Assembly (NCBI RefSeq): GCF_040427915.1
Contig: NZ_JBETXJ010000002.1
Location: forward strand, 310,001-374,000
DNA: 64,000 nt
Origin: Gardnerella vaginalis
GTDB lineage: Bacteria > Actinomycetota > Actinomycetes > Actinomycetales > Bifidobacteriaceae
Direction: 5' to 3'
Shown: positions 55,782-64,000 of the stretch, in pieces
Layout: every line of letters begins with the position of its first letter
Position numbering within the stretch: the stretch's first letter is position 1
Made by a program: the position numbers and the translations under genes
The notes under the pieces: model-generated
Told to the model about the DNA's origin: nothing
Databases searched by the model: none
Seen by the model: only the letters and a program-made list of their open reading frames with translations

Positions 55782-58569
55782 GTAAAATCTCCTCAAGCGC
55801 GCGCTTAACCGAATCAGGCAACGTGCACTTCCATTGCGCCCACTTAGCAACCTCTGGGTGCTGCGGCGCATGTGCGTTAGTCAAGTCAACGCTTTGCTGA
55901 TGGCGCTCAAACTCGCTTTCGCTAGTGTACTCAAGCGCACAAAGCTCGCTTATAGCACTCGCGCTGCCACCAGCCTGGCGAATCGCATCAAAAGCAATCT
56001 CCTTGCCGCGGTACGGCATTTGCGCCTGTAAAAGCAACCTGTAGCAATCGCCAACCTTAGGGTCTTGCGCAATTTGCAAACCGCCATCCACAATCACTCG
56101 CACGCAATCACAAACAGGCACATTGTGCACAGAAACAGTAAGACTTAGCGTAGATTCTTCGCCTTCATATGAAACTTCTACAGCCTTAGATTCAAGCTGA
56201 TTTTCCCCAACAAAAACGCGAACGCGCGAAAAGTCTGGGCAAGCCACGCCTCTAAACACCACGCTCCAATCGCGATTAGAAGGCAGCGAAGAAACAGCAC
56301 TATCACAACCCGTTGCAGCGTTGATCACAAATTGTGTAGATGCGTTGCCGTCGCGCCAAATCAACTCCATGCGCGTATCGGCAGTTTTCCCAGCGCACGC
56401 GTCTTCAAAGCAACCATTATCTTCGCGCATCACAAACTCGCCGTTCGCAGCTGGGAATGCAAGAACGCGCAAAGATCGCGGATTTTCAACGCTATTAACA
56501 GCAGCCGCCGCCTGATCGCTACTTGCGCAAGACGCTTCGCTCGGCAAAACTTGCATTGGAATAATGGCACCAGCGCGCGCAAACGCTGGCACGCGGTCGA
56601 TTCCTCGCCAAACCTCAAACCTGCGCCCAGCACAGCCGCGCGAAACATAGCGCCTTCCGTCAAAGAAATCGTACCAATCGCCTTCTGGAAGCCAGACGGC
56701 AGTGCATCCGCGCTCAACTTGCTCGCACCCCTTGCTAACGATTGGCGCAACAACAAGCTGGCTGCCAAAACGGTACTCGTTCGGCATCTCGTATGCTGCA
56801 AGCGTTTCTGGCGATTGCCAATACATTGGCTCTACGATTGGTCTGCCATCAACCGCCGCGCGATAATTCATCGTATATAAATAAGGCAGCAATTGCGCGC
56901 GAAGTCGCAGCATTTTAACCATCGCATTGCGCGTCTCAGCCGGGAAATTCCACGGCTCTTTGCCCGCAAACGGCGAGCAGCTGGAGTGAAGGCGATTAAT
57001 CGGGCTAAACGCGCCGAAAGCGTACCAGCGTGCCTCCAGCTCATCGCATCGCACGCCAAGCATGTGGCCACCAATATCATGGCTCCACCAGCCGTAGCCA
57101 ATGTTGGACGCCGTAGAAGTAAAGTAAGTTTGAAAAGCCAGCGAATCCCACGTTGTTACGCTATCTCCCGAGAATCCCACTGGGTATCGGTGCGAACCAG
57201 GCCCCGCATAGCGCGAGAACGTAAGCGGCCACGCACCGCCACGCCCCGAATCCTGGTAATGCACGTGGTTAAGCATCCAAAGCGGATCCAAGCCAGCCTG
57301 CTTTGTAACTCCGCCCTGCTGCCAATCAATCCACCAGAACCCAACGCCCTCGTTCTCCATGCGCCGATGCATGTTTAGGTATGCTCGCAAAAAGCGCGGA
57401 TTTGTAAGGTCAAACTCAACTGCCTTGCCGCTTGCAGGGTCAATTCCCATATCGCGCGCAACTTGCGCATAATCTTCTTCAAACGCGCGCACGCCGTCTC
57501 TCGGGTGCAAATTAAGCGTTGCAACAAGCCCTTCGCTGGCAAGGCTGCGCAAAAACGCACGATGATCCGGGAACAAATCGCGATTCCACGTGTAGCCAGT
57601 CCATCCCGAACCATACTTTGGGTCCACATCCGTTACATGCCAATCCATGTCGATTACGGCCGTGGAGAACGGTATACCTTCGCGCTTAAATCGGCTCATC
57701 AGCTGCAAATATTCGTCTTGGCTATACCTGTAGTACCTGCTCCACCAGTTGCTTAGCGCGAATCGCGGAAGAAGCGGCTGCGCGCCCGTAAGCTTGTAAA
57801 AGTCGCGAATTGCGCCTATATAGTTGTGACCGTAGCCAAAGAAGTATAAGTCTTTAGAGTTTTCTCCAGACACGCCGCCATCCGCCTTTGCGCGCGGCTC
57901 CACCCATGCTCCGTATGGGTTTTCTTTTCCATCAACAGCAGCCGCGTACGCGATTTGTGCCGAGCGCGAATCGTCTAACACGGCCCACCCGTCGCGAGAT
58001 ATTACGCCCATTCCAAGCTTTACGGCACCATCCGCCTCATCCACTGTTCGCGCTGTGCCGAGCAAATTGCCGTGGCATTCGTCGCCGTAATGCCATGTGT
58101 TGAATTGCGAGCCTGGCACTCCGCGCACAACAATGCTCAAGCCCTCTTTACTAAACGGCTGCTGGTTGTACGTGATCAGTAGTTTTTCGGTTTCGACTTC
58201 TATCCAGCCATTTTCCAAGTTTTTTACACTATATTTTGGATTAACAGATTTTGGATTAAAAGCGCGCGATGCTTCATCTTCGGTTGCTGGCGATTTTTCC
58301 GCGGCAATCTGCGCACTGCTCTCGAAGTTTCGTCTTACAACTGTTTGCGTAGGCGCGTCTACGAATCCGCCGTTTTCGCTCCACTCAAGGCGCACAAGCG
58401 AATCCGTGATTAACGTAATTCGCCAATTTTTGCCGATTATAACCTGCGATTCTTTTGCCTTAGCCAGCGGATTTTTAGCGTAATCGTAAAAAATGTGCGC
58501 GTCTTGGATATTTTGTGCATCTTGCACACCTTGCGCCTCCTGCGACTCACTCTCGTTTTGTAAAGTCAT
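55759..58569 (-). CDS. Glycoside hydrolase family 31 enzyme (alpha-glycosidase)
   Basis: A 936-residue intracellular GH31 protein with no signal peptide. A beta-sandwich N-domain is followed by a TIM barrel with STAVIDMDWHVTDVD, the nucleophile region GFWWIDWQQGG, the acid/base region GFSGDSVTTWDSL, and WWSHDIGGHMLG with NRLHSSCSPF; the distal beta domains follow. The form WIDWQQG is distinct from the WxDMNE of classic alpha-glucosidases, so specificity (alpha-glucosidase, alpha-xylosidase or another) is open. It is the last gene of the sugar-uptake operon and probably acts on the imported oligosaccharide. The sequence is GC-richer than the neighbouring transporter genes. Confidence 0.9.
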   Translation of the reverse strand: MTLQNESESQEAQGVQDAQNIQDAHIFYDYAKNPLAKAKESQVIIGKNWRITLITDSLVRLEWSENGGFVDAPTQTVVRRNFESSAQIAAEKSPATEDEASRAFNPKSVNPKYSVKNLENGWIEVETEKLLITYNQQPFSKEGLSIVVRGVPGSQFNTWHYGDECHGNLLGTARTVDEADGAVKLGMGVISRDGWAVLDDSRSAQIAYAAAVDGKENPYGAWVEPRAKADGGVSGENSKDLYFFGYGHNYIGAIRDFYKLTGAQPLLPRFALSNWWSRYYRYSQDEYLQLMSRFKREGIPFSTAVIDMDWHVTDVDPKYGSGWTGYTWNRDLFPDHRAFLRSLASEGLVATLNLHPRDGVRAFEEDYAQVARDMGIDPASGKAVEFDLTNPRFLRAYLNMHRRMENEGVGFWWIDWQQGGVTKQAGLDPLWMLNHVHYQDSGRGGAWPLTFSRYAGPGSHRYPVGFSGDSVTTWDSLAFQTYFTSTASNIGYGWWSHDIGGHMLGVRCDELEARWYAFGAFSPINRLHSSCSPFAGKEPWNFPAETRNAMVKMLRLRAQLLPYLYTMNYRAAVDGRPIVEPMYWQSPETLAAYEMPNEYRFGSQLVVAPIVSKGCEQVERGCTAVWLPEGDWYDFFDGRRYVSRGCAGRRFEVWRGIDRVPAFARAGAIIPMQVLPSEASCASSDQAAAAVNSVENPRSLRVLAFPAANGEFVMREDNGCFEDACAGKTADTRMELIWRDGNASTQFVINAATGCDSAVSSLPSNRDWSVVFRGVACPDFSRVRVFVGENQLESKAVEVSYEGEESTLSLTVSVHNVPVCDCVRVIVDGGLQIAQDPKVGDCYRLLLQAQMPYRGKEIAFDAIRQAGGSASAISELCALEYTSESEFERHQQSVDLTNAHAPQHPEVAKWAQWKCTLPDSVKRALEEILLRSAELA

Positions 58570-58610
58570 TAGACCAGACCTTTTCTACTTATCTTTTCTA
58601 CTTACCACTT

Positions 58611-59444
58611 CTACTTGCCACTACCAGTTGAAATTCCAGCAATAAACTGCTTTTGGAACACCAAGTACACTACTATTACAGGAATAATAGCAAGCGATGC
58701 CGCAGCAAACAAACCGCCGTAGTCAGTTCCAAATCTTCCGCTAAACGTCTTCAATCCAACTGCAAGAAGCTGCTTTTTCTCGTCTGTAATCATAAGGAAT
58801 GGCCACAAATAGTCTTCCCAATTCCACAAGAACGTAAATATTGCGAGCGCAGCAATAGTATTGTGGCTCATTGGCAGAATTATTCTGTGGAATATTCTAG
58901 AATCCGAAGCTCCATCTAGTTTTGCTGCTTCAATCAATTCGTCGGATATTCCGCTTATTGATTGTCGGAATAAGAAGATTCCAAATGCGCTTATTAAGCC
59001 TGGAACTATAAGTGCACGATACGTATCTTGCCAACCAAAGCTAGTCATCATGTCGTATTGCGGAATGATTGTTACTGCCCAAGGAACCATCATCGTGCTT
59101 ATTACTATTCCAAAAAGCAGATTTCTGCCACGGAACCTCATTTTTGCAAACACGTATCCAAGAACGGCACTCGTGTAAATGGCTATTACCGTTTTAACTA
59201 CCGATATAAACAATGAGTTAAAGAATAGCCTCAAAAAGTCGAATTTCTCTTGAATCCCAACGTAATTCCCAAATGTGCTTGGCTTTGGGAACAGCCCCCC
59301 ATCTATGCGCACAATGTCGCTGTTTGGAGCAAAGGAAGATACAAACATCCAAATAAATGGCACGATTGTTAAGAAAGACAATAAGAATAGGAATATTGTT
59401 AGAAACCATCCAATAATGCTCTTTTTAAGATTTTGTTTTTTCAT
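58611..59444 (-). CDS. CUT1 sugar ABC transporter permease (MalG type)
   Basis: A 277-residue permease with six membrane helices and the coupling-loop core ELIEAAKLDGASDSRIFHRIILP, recognisable by EAAKLDGAS. The N-terminal PFIWMFVSSF and the C-terminal QKQFIAGISTGSGK are typical of MalG-like proteins. Its start overlaps the end of the upstream permease gene by 4 bp. It forms the membrane channel with that permease for an oligosaccharide. Confidence 0.93.
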   Translation of the reverse strand: MKKQNLKKSIIGWFLTIFLFLLSFLTIVPFIWMFVSSFAPNSDIVRIDGGLFPKPSTFGNYVGIQEKFDFLRLFFNSLFISVVKTVIAIYTSAVLGYVFAKMRFRGRNLLFGIVISTMMVPWAVTIIPQYDMMTSFGWQDTYRALIVPGLISAFGIFLFRQSISGISDELIEAAKLDGASDSRIFHRIILPMSHNTIAALAIFTFLWNWEDYLWPFLMITDEKKQLLAVGLKTFSGRFGTDYGGLFAAASLAIIPVIVVYLVFQKQFIAGISTGSGK

Positions 59445-60376
59445 ACTAACTCACTATCCTTAGACGCTTTAAACATTATGAATGTTAGGATTCCAGTGAT
59501 TATAAATAGAACAACGCTCATTGCAGATGCTATTCCAAAGTTATACTTTTGGAACGCTTGATCAAAAATTAGGTAGCTGATTGTGTACGTTGATGTTCCT
59601 GGACCACCATTGGTCATAACAAGAATCTGAACATACGCTTGAATATAACCAATCATAGATGTGATTACTATAAAAAGTGTTGTTGGCTTTAGCAATGGAA
59701 CTGTTATTCTAAAGAATTTTTGCACGCTATTAGCGCCGTCTATTTCTGCCGCTTCGTAAACATCTTTTGGCAGATTCATTAGTCCAGCCAAATATAATAC
59801 CGTTGCGTAGCCAAAGTCTTTCCAAATTGTCATTATTATGATTGCTGGCATAGCCCAAGTGGAACTGTGCAACCAATTTATATTTAAGCCTGTAACCCTA
59901 TCGATCATGCCAAACTGCGGGTCAAACATCCACATCCACACAAAGCTCACTGCCACCAACGGCGTAATTGTTGGCATGTAGAAAAGACCTCGCAACGTGT
60001 CTTTGCATTTAACAAGCTTGGAGCTTAACAACATTGCAAAACCAATGCCAAGAATAACGCGGAATACAACAGATACAAACGTAAAGATTGCGGTGTTTGC
60101 AATGGACTTCCAGAATAACTTATCTACTAAAATCTGCTTAAAATTATCCAGCCCAACCCAATTGTATGTTCCAACAAGCGGATTCCATTCGTGGAAACTG
60201 CCTGCAAAAGCCTTATATATTGGATAGGCAAGAAAAATCACAAAATAAACAATCAGAAACACTACTGCTATATTCCGAAAGGAGAAGGTTCGAGAAAGAG
60301 CAGTGCTTATTTTTGACATACCACCATTATGTTTTCTCATTTTGCTCAAATGAGAATCCTGATTAACTTGTTTCAT
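59441..60376 (-). CDS. CUT1 sugar ABC transporter permease (MalF/UgpA type)
   Basis: A 311-residue permease with six helices and the coupling loop core VYEAAEIDGANSVQKFF followed by RITVPLL. The family segment MTNGGPGTSTYTISYLIF is present. AAGGAAAATC precedes the ATG at 60376. Second gene of the operon; it pairs with the following MalG-type permease. No ATPase gene lies in the cluster. Confidence 0.93.
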   Translation of the reverse strand: MKQVNQDSHLSKMRKHNGGMSKISTALSRTFSFRNIAVVFLIVYFVIFLAYPIYKAFAGSFHEWNPLVGTYNWVGLDNFKQILVDKLFWKSIANTAIFTFVSVVFRVILGIGFAMLLSSKLVKCKDTLRGLFYMPTITPLVAVSFVWMWMFDPQFGMIDRVTGLNINWLHSSTWAMPAIIIMTIWKDFGYATVLYLAGLMNLPKDVYEAAEIDGANSVQKFFRITVPLLKPTTLFIVITSMIGYIQAYVQILVMTNGGPGTSTYTISYLIFDQAFQKYNFGIASAMSVVLFIITGILTFIMFKASKDSELV

Positions 60377-60446
60377 GATTTTCCTTGCCTTACCTACTGA
60401 GCACAGTGATTACGATTTACAACTAGTTAACTAATCTGCTTTGTTT

Positions 60447-61835
60447 TTACTTGTGCTCTTTGAAGAACTCATACTTACTTTCTGCAGACGTAAACTTAGA
60501 ATTCTTCATATCTTTAACCATTGTTGCTTGAGCCTCTTTGATTGCATCATCAATAGACTCACCATTTTGCATAACGTTCTGGAAAGCAGCCTTGCTACTT
60601 GTTTCCACGGTAGAAGGCGTGATTCCTGGCCAGATTAGGCGATCTGCACGCGGCTGAATCGCAGCCATTACTGGAGCCTTTAGAATCTCAGGATCGTTTT
60701 GCAAAGACTTCTTTGCTGGGAACGAGTTCAAATGCTTTACTGCCGAGCGAATAAACGCATCGTTAGCGAGAATGAACTTAATAAAGTCTTGAGCAACCTC
60801 TTGCTGATCTTTTGACTGGTGAGCGTTAATTCCTGGAGTGGATTCTCCATTGTAGCGATCGTACGCAAATGGCTTTTCTTTTGTAAATGTTGGAGTTGGG
60901 AAGACTCCATATTCAATATTTGGGTACTTTTCTTTTAGCACACCTTCGAGCCATCCCCAGGCATAAACCATTCCAGATTGGCCGTTTCCAAAGCTTTGCG
61001 TGTAATCCGTGCCAAAGTCGGTAGAAATGACCTTGTCTTTGTCGTACAAATTCTTCAAGAACTTCATGTTTTCACGCGTGACTTTGTTGTCAAAATTAGG
61101 CTTCTTGCCACTTTCATCAAAAGCAAGTTCACCACGCTGATAGTTCAATCCTTGATTGATTGCAGCATAAGCATCGCCGTTCACGTTAAATCCAGCCTGT
61201 TCCATCTTGGAACCGTTCCACTTAGTGAGTTTCTTTGCCACTTCGCGCAACTCATCCCAAGTAGAAGGAATATCTGCCTCGGTTAAGCCAGCTTCCTTCC
61301 AAAGCTTCTTGTTGTAGTAAATGTTTCCCGTATTGATTACGGAATCAATGTACTTTACATTACCTTTATCATCTTCATGCGCACTCGCCGTTGCGTAATC
61401 CGATTCCATAGCAGCCTTGTCAATCTTGTAATCGGCAGCATATGGGCGAATAAGCTCATCTTTGGAGTTGTGAATATTGAACAAAGCTGGGCCCTTTGTT
61501 CCCTTTAGAGCAAGCGGAAGCTTTGTCCAGTAATCATCCCAAGCAACGTTCTTAGTCTTAAACTTTACATTTGGATAAATCTTTTGATAATCCTTAATCA
61601 TGTCGTAAATTGGATCAGTGGACGCGTCTCCCCAGCTCCAATACTCAAGCTGGATTGGCTTTCCTTGATTTACTAAATGATTTGGGTCATACTTTAAAGC
61701 TTGACCCATAACAGCTAGGCCTTTGTCTTTCTTTGTATCTGTTACTCCTGCTGCACCATTATTCCCACATGCGGCAAGCGTAGAAATCATGCCCAAAACT
61801 GCTATACAGGATATGCATATTTTTTTAATCTTCAT
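60447..61835 (-). CDS. CUT1 sugar ABC transporter substrate-binding lipoprotein
   Basis: A 462-residue lipoprotein with a signal peptide ending in the lipobox STLAACGNN (Cys near residue 23) and the SBP_bac_1 fold (LEYWSWGDASTDPIYDMIKDY; then MVYAWGWLEGVLKEKYPN). It captures a sugar outside the cell for the two permeases. First gene of the operon SBP-permease-permease-GH31; its upstream region is shared with the divergent LacI-type regulator and holds the operator-like palindromes. The sugar is not identified. Confidence 0.93.
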   Translation of the reverse strand: MKIKKICISCIAVLGMISTLAACGNNGAAGVTDTKKDKGLAVMGQALKYDPNHLVNQGKPIQLEYWSWGDASTDPIYDMIKDYQKIYPNVKFKTKNVAWDDYWTKLPLALKGTKGPALFNIHNSKDELIRPYAADYKIDKAAMESDYATASAHEDDKGNVKYIDSVINTGNIYYNKKLWKEAGLTEADIPSTWDELREVAKKLTKWNGSKMEQAGFNVNGDAYAAINQGLNYQRGELAFDESGKKPNFDNKVTRENMKFLKNLYDKDKVISTDFGTDYTQSFGNGQSGMVYAWGWLEGVLKEKYPNIEYGVFPTPTFTKEKPFAYDRYNGESTPGINAHQSKDQQEVAQDFIKFILANDAFIRSAVKHLNSFPAKKSLQNDPEILKAPVMAAIQPRADRLIWPGITPSTVETSSKAAFQNVMQNGESIDDAIKEAQATMVKDMKNSKFTSAESKYEFFKEHK

Positions 61836-61888
61836 TGTTACTCCACTTCCTCGTGAAATTGATGGGTAATTTTATAATATTGCTTTAA

Positions 61889-62014
61889 GTTTGACTCGGT
61901 CAAACATTAAAAATGTAAATGTAAAGGTTTTCATTTTGAATCCTTAATACTAAGCTAGTTTTGCACGAATAAATACTTTTTAGGCGGCGTGTCTAAAAAT
62001 GTAAACCTTTTCAT
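61889..62014. promoter_or_regulatory. Operator-like palindromes between binding-protein gene and LacI-type regulator
   Basis: GTTTGAC-TCG-GTCAAAC (61889-61905) is a perfect 17-bp palindrome. ATGTAAA(G/C)(G/C)TTTTCAT occurs twice, at 61919-61934 and 61999-62014, 80 bp apart, and is itself nearly symmetric (12 of 16). LacI-family proteins bind such inverted repeats and can loop DNA between two sites. Which protein binds which site is inferred. Confidence 0.6.
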
Positions 62015-62093
62015 TTATGATGACTAGAAGCAGGGTGATTACAAGAGATGCAGTTAAAAACTCTGCAGCTAAAACGCTTAAAAGAGGTGCGAC

Positions 62094-63110
62094 TTGTCAA
62101 AAACTAGTATTTGCGATGTAGCAACACTGGCAGGAGTGTCGATTGCAACAGTCTCCAGAACATTCGCACACCCAGAAAAAGTCTCCGCATCTACACGCGC
62201 CAAAGTCATGCGCGCAGCTGAACAAATGGATTTCACTGTTTCTAGAACCGCCGGAGAGCTTAAAACAGGCAAATCGTATCGCATAACGCTACTAATCGGA
62301 AGCAGTAAAATCGAATGGTTTAGCTCGGCAATTATAGAAGGATTAAATAGCGTACTTAACAAAAATGGCTACGACCTTGTAATACACCTTTTAGAAGGAG
62401 TTGAACAAAGAAAAAACTTCTTTAAAGAACTGCCTTTACGCGCAAACACAGACGCAATAATCGTATCGTCATTTGACATAAGCAGCAATGAGGCCGAACA
62501 ATTACAACGCATAAACGTACCAATTGTCGGAATAAACTGCACAGCTTCTAAAGTGCTCTCTGCATCAATCGGAATCGACGATGCTCTGGGCATAAAACTT
62601 GCGATTCAACACTTAGCAACATTAGGACATAAGCGTCTTTTATACGTGTATGAGCATTTTTGTTCATCTTTCCGCTTTAGCTCGTCAAGAAGAATCACAA
62701 GCTTTGAAAACGTGTGCAACAATATTGATGGAATGCAAGGGAAAGTACTACCAATAGACATAAAAGATGACCCCATAGATGCCACTCTTTCTGAGCTTTT
62801 TACACAAGAAAATCCTCCTACTGCAATATGCTTCCACCAGGATTCAACAGCAATGCCGTTCTTGTTTAGATTACAAAAATTAGGAATTCGCGTGCCTGAA
62901 GATTTATCGATTATAGGATTCGACAATGGCACTTATGCAAAAGAGGCTGGACTAACCACAATCCGTCAAAATCCTAAAACAATGGCAGAACAAGCTGGGA
63001 ACATTGCGATATCTCTTATAGAAGGTAAAGCTGTAGCGCGAAGACATCTTACAGCTCCAGTGCAACTTATTATAAGAAATTCTACGGCTGCGCCTAAAGC
63101 AAAATCGTGA
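62094..63110 (+). CDS. LacI-family transcriptional regulator
   Basis: A 338-residue repressor. The helix-turn-helix starts ICDVATLAGVSIATVSRTF, followed by the hinge and a periplasmic-binding-type sensor domain ending PVQLIIRNST. It starts with a TTG at 62094, with AGAGG upstream; no ATG fits better. Divergent from the sugar uptake operon, it probably controls it and itself through the palindromes at 61889-62014. Its 3' end overlaps the convergent TraX gene by 17 bp. Confidence 0.93.
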   Translation: MSKTSICDVATLAGVSIATVSRTFAHPEKVSASTRAKVMRAAEQMDFTVSRTAGELKTGKSYRITLLIGSSKIEWFSSAIIEGLNSVLNKNGYDLVIHLLEGVEQRKNFFKELPLRANTDAIIVSSFDISSNEAEQLQRINVPIVGINCTASKVLSASIGIDDALGIKLAIQHLATLGHKRLLYVYEHFCSSFRFSSSRRITSFENVCNNIDGMQGKVLPIDIKDDPIDATLSELFTQENPPTAICFHQDSTAMPFLFRLQKLGIRVPEDLSIIGFDNGTYAKEAGLTTIRQNPKTMAEQAGNIAISLIEGKAVARRHLTAPVQLIIRNSTAAPKAKS

Positions 63111-63867
63111 ATGCGCTTGCGATTACAAGCATAAGCGGATACCACGCATACATAAGCCAGCGGAATTGCTTAGTTTGCTTAGGACCGTCGCCATACGGAC
63201 TGCGGTAATGCAGCACAGCCACGCCAACGCCAGGCGCCAAAAGCGACATAGCGCCGAACGCGCCAGCAATCAGCTCCATGCGAATCTCATGGTTTTCTAG
63301 GAATCTAAAAATGAGAACAAATCCTAAAAGTAAAGCTCCGCCCCAAAAAATATTCTGCCTAAAGCCGACTTTTCCGAAAAGATTCCACAATATTCCTGCA
63401 ACCAGAATTACTACGATTGACGCCACTTTTTGCGCGCCCTTAAAACGCGCACGAACCATGTCGATTCCCGAAAGCACAAACAGTGCGATAACAAGACCAA
63501 ACACTGGGTTTTGCGAGCGCATATCGAAAGCGCAACCAAAGGTTGTAAAGTCGTACGGAACTTCGCAAATAAGAGCCAATATAAGCAGACGGAGCGTGTA
63601 AAGGTTGAGGTTATGCGTGTTTTGATATCCGCGAACGAGCAGCCACGCGTACCACGGCAGAGCCGACCAGCTTATAACTTCGCACACCACGGCAGCAGTG
63701 AGGCTCCACATGTTGGAATTGGAAAGACCTCCAAAAAGGTGCGGAATCACGGTTGTACCGAACGCGCTGAGCATCATCATTACAGCGCCGAGCAGCTTGA
63801 ACTTTTTGAGCGTAATCCCCATTTTTATGTTCTTGTCTGCGCGGATCTTTGGTTTTAGCGCGTCCAT
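63094..63867 (-). CDS. TraX-family membrane protein
   Basis: A 257-residue protein with about eight membrane helices. The segments WYAWLLVRGYQNTHNLNLY and LRLLILALICEVPYDF match the TraX pattern (F-x-LLVRG-x-x-HTRN, RL-x-x-FA-x-ISE-x-PFD). In F plasmid TraX acetylates pilin, but chromosomal homologues in Gram-positive bacteria have other, mostly unknown acyltransferase roles. A possible promoter lies in the 130 bp upstream, which also contains repeated TACGTATA words. Confidence 0.8.
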   Translation of the reverse strand: MDALKPKIRADKNIKMGITLKKFKLLGAVMMMLSAFGTTVIPHLFGGLSNSNMWSLTAAVVCEVISWSALPWYAWLLVRGYQNTHNLNLYTLRLLILALICEVPYDFTTFGCAFDMRSQNPVFGLVIALFVLSGIDMVRARFKGAQKVASIVVILVAGILWNLFGKVGFRQNIFWGGALLLGFVLIFRFLENHEIRMELIAGAFGAMSLLAPGVGVAVLHYRSPYGDGPKQTKQFRWLMYAWYPLMLVIASAFTILL

Positions 63868-63946
63868 AATTCACCTCTTGCTCGCACGCGTGGCGTTAAG
63901 TGCGTATATAAGTACGTATATAAATACGTATACTACGCCAAGCTGG

Positions 63947-64000
63947 GTAGAGATTCGAGATTTTTCGCAGCGGATGAAGCGAACCTCAGCATCTTTGATG
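63947..64000. repeat. 88-bp hairpin repeat, copy 3 (cut by the window edge)
   Basis: Starts GTAGAGATTCGAGATTTTTCGC and continues with AGCGGATGAAGCGAACC, like copy 1, then departs (CTTTGATG) near the end of the window. Confidence 0.65.

Overview
The window looks like a chromosomal segment of a low-GC member of the Bifidobacteriaceae, most likely Gardnerella. The basis is gene content read by eye: an actinobacterial heat-shock cluster (dnaK-grpE-dnaJ-hspR with a perfect HAIR operator), an actinobacterial-type inositol-phosphate synthase, DppBCDF peptide uptake, a C69 dipeptidase, CUT1 sugar uptake, and two very large wall-anchored proteins in AT-rich DNA. No database search was run, so the genus is an inference. 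About 42 protein genes are supported, most of them on the minus strand, together with an SRP RNA, a TPP riboswitch and one candidate small RNA.

Layout. 1-5.3 kb: start of a Kup potassium transporter, a TatD nuclease and a heterodimeric exporter pair. 5.3-13.5 kb: an oligopeptide ABC system (lipoprotein, fused ATPase, two permeases) divergent from the cytoplasmic peptidase PepC, so peptide import sits beside peptide breakdown. 13.5-19.3 kb: an intergenic region with 52-bp tandem repeats and a candidate sRNA, then metG, an AT-rich two-gene island (AbiEi-like protein plus a variant leucine-rich-repeat protein), rsmI and an esterase. 19.4-22.4 kb: an Sdr-like wall protein bracketed by two nearly identical 46-bp hairpins. 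22.9-33.6 kb: fhs, pepD, a PEBP protein, the topA-tmk-holB run and a PAP2 membrane phosphatase. 33.7-39.3 kb: SRP RNA, ino1, a class A penicillin-binding protein and a HAD phosphatase. 38.7-43.4 kb: the HspR regulon. 43.5-46.6 kb: thiO-thiS-thiG-thiF under a TPP riboswitch. 47.0-54.7 kb: a 2548-codon surface protein with about 17 FIVAR-like helical repeats and a 13-C homopolymer upstream of its promoter. 55.7-63.1 kb: a GH31 glycosidase with CUT1 permeases and binding protein, divergent from a LacI-type regulator. The window ends with a TraX-family membrane protein.

The intergenic DNA is full of dispersed short repeats: two 182-bp elements with 19-bp terminal inverted repeats, a hairpin family whose copies show compensatory stem changes, a TTTGTACC/GGTACAAA palindrome family, a GTTTAC/GTAAAC palindrome family and an exact 58-bp inverted repeat. 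Together with the candidate sRNA and the poly-C tract, these are the least explained parts of the window. No tRNA, rRNA, CRISPR array, transposase or phage gene was seen.
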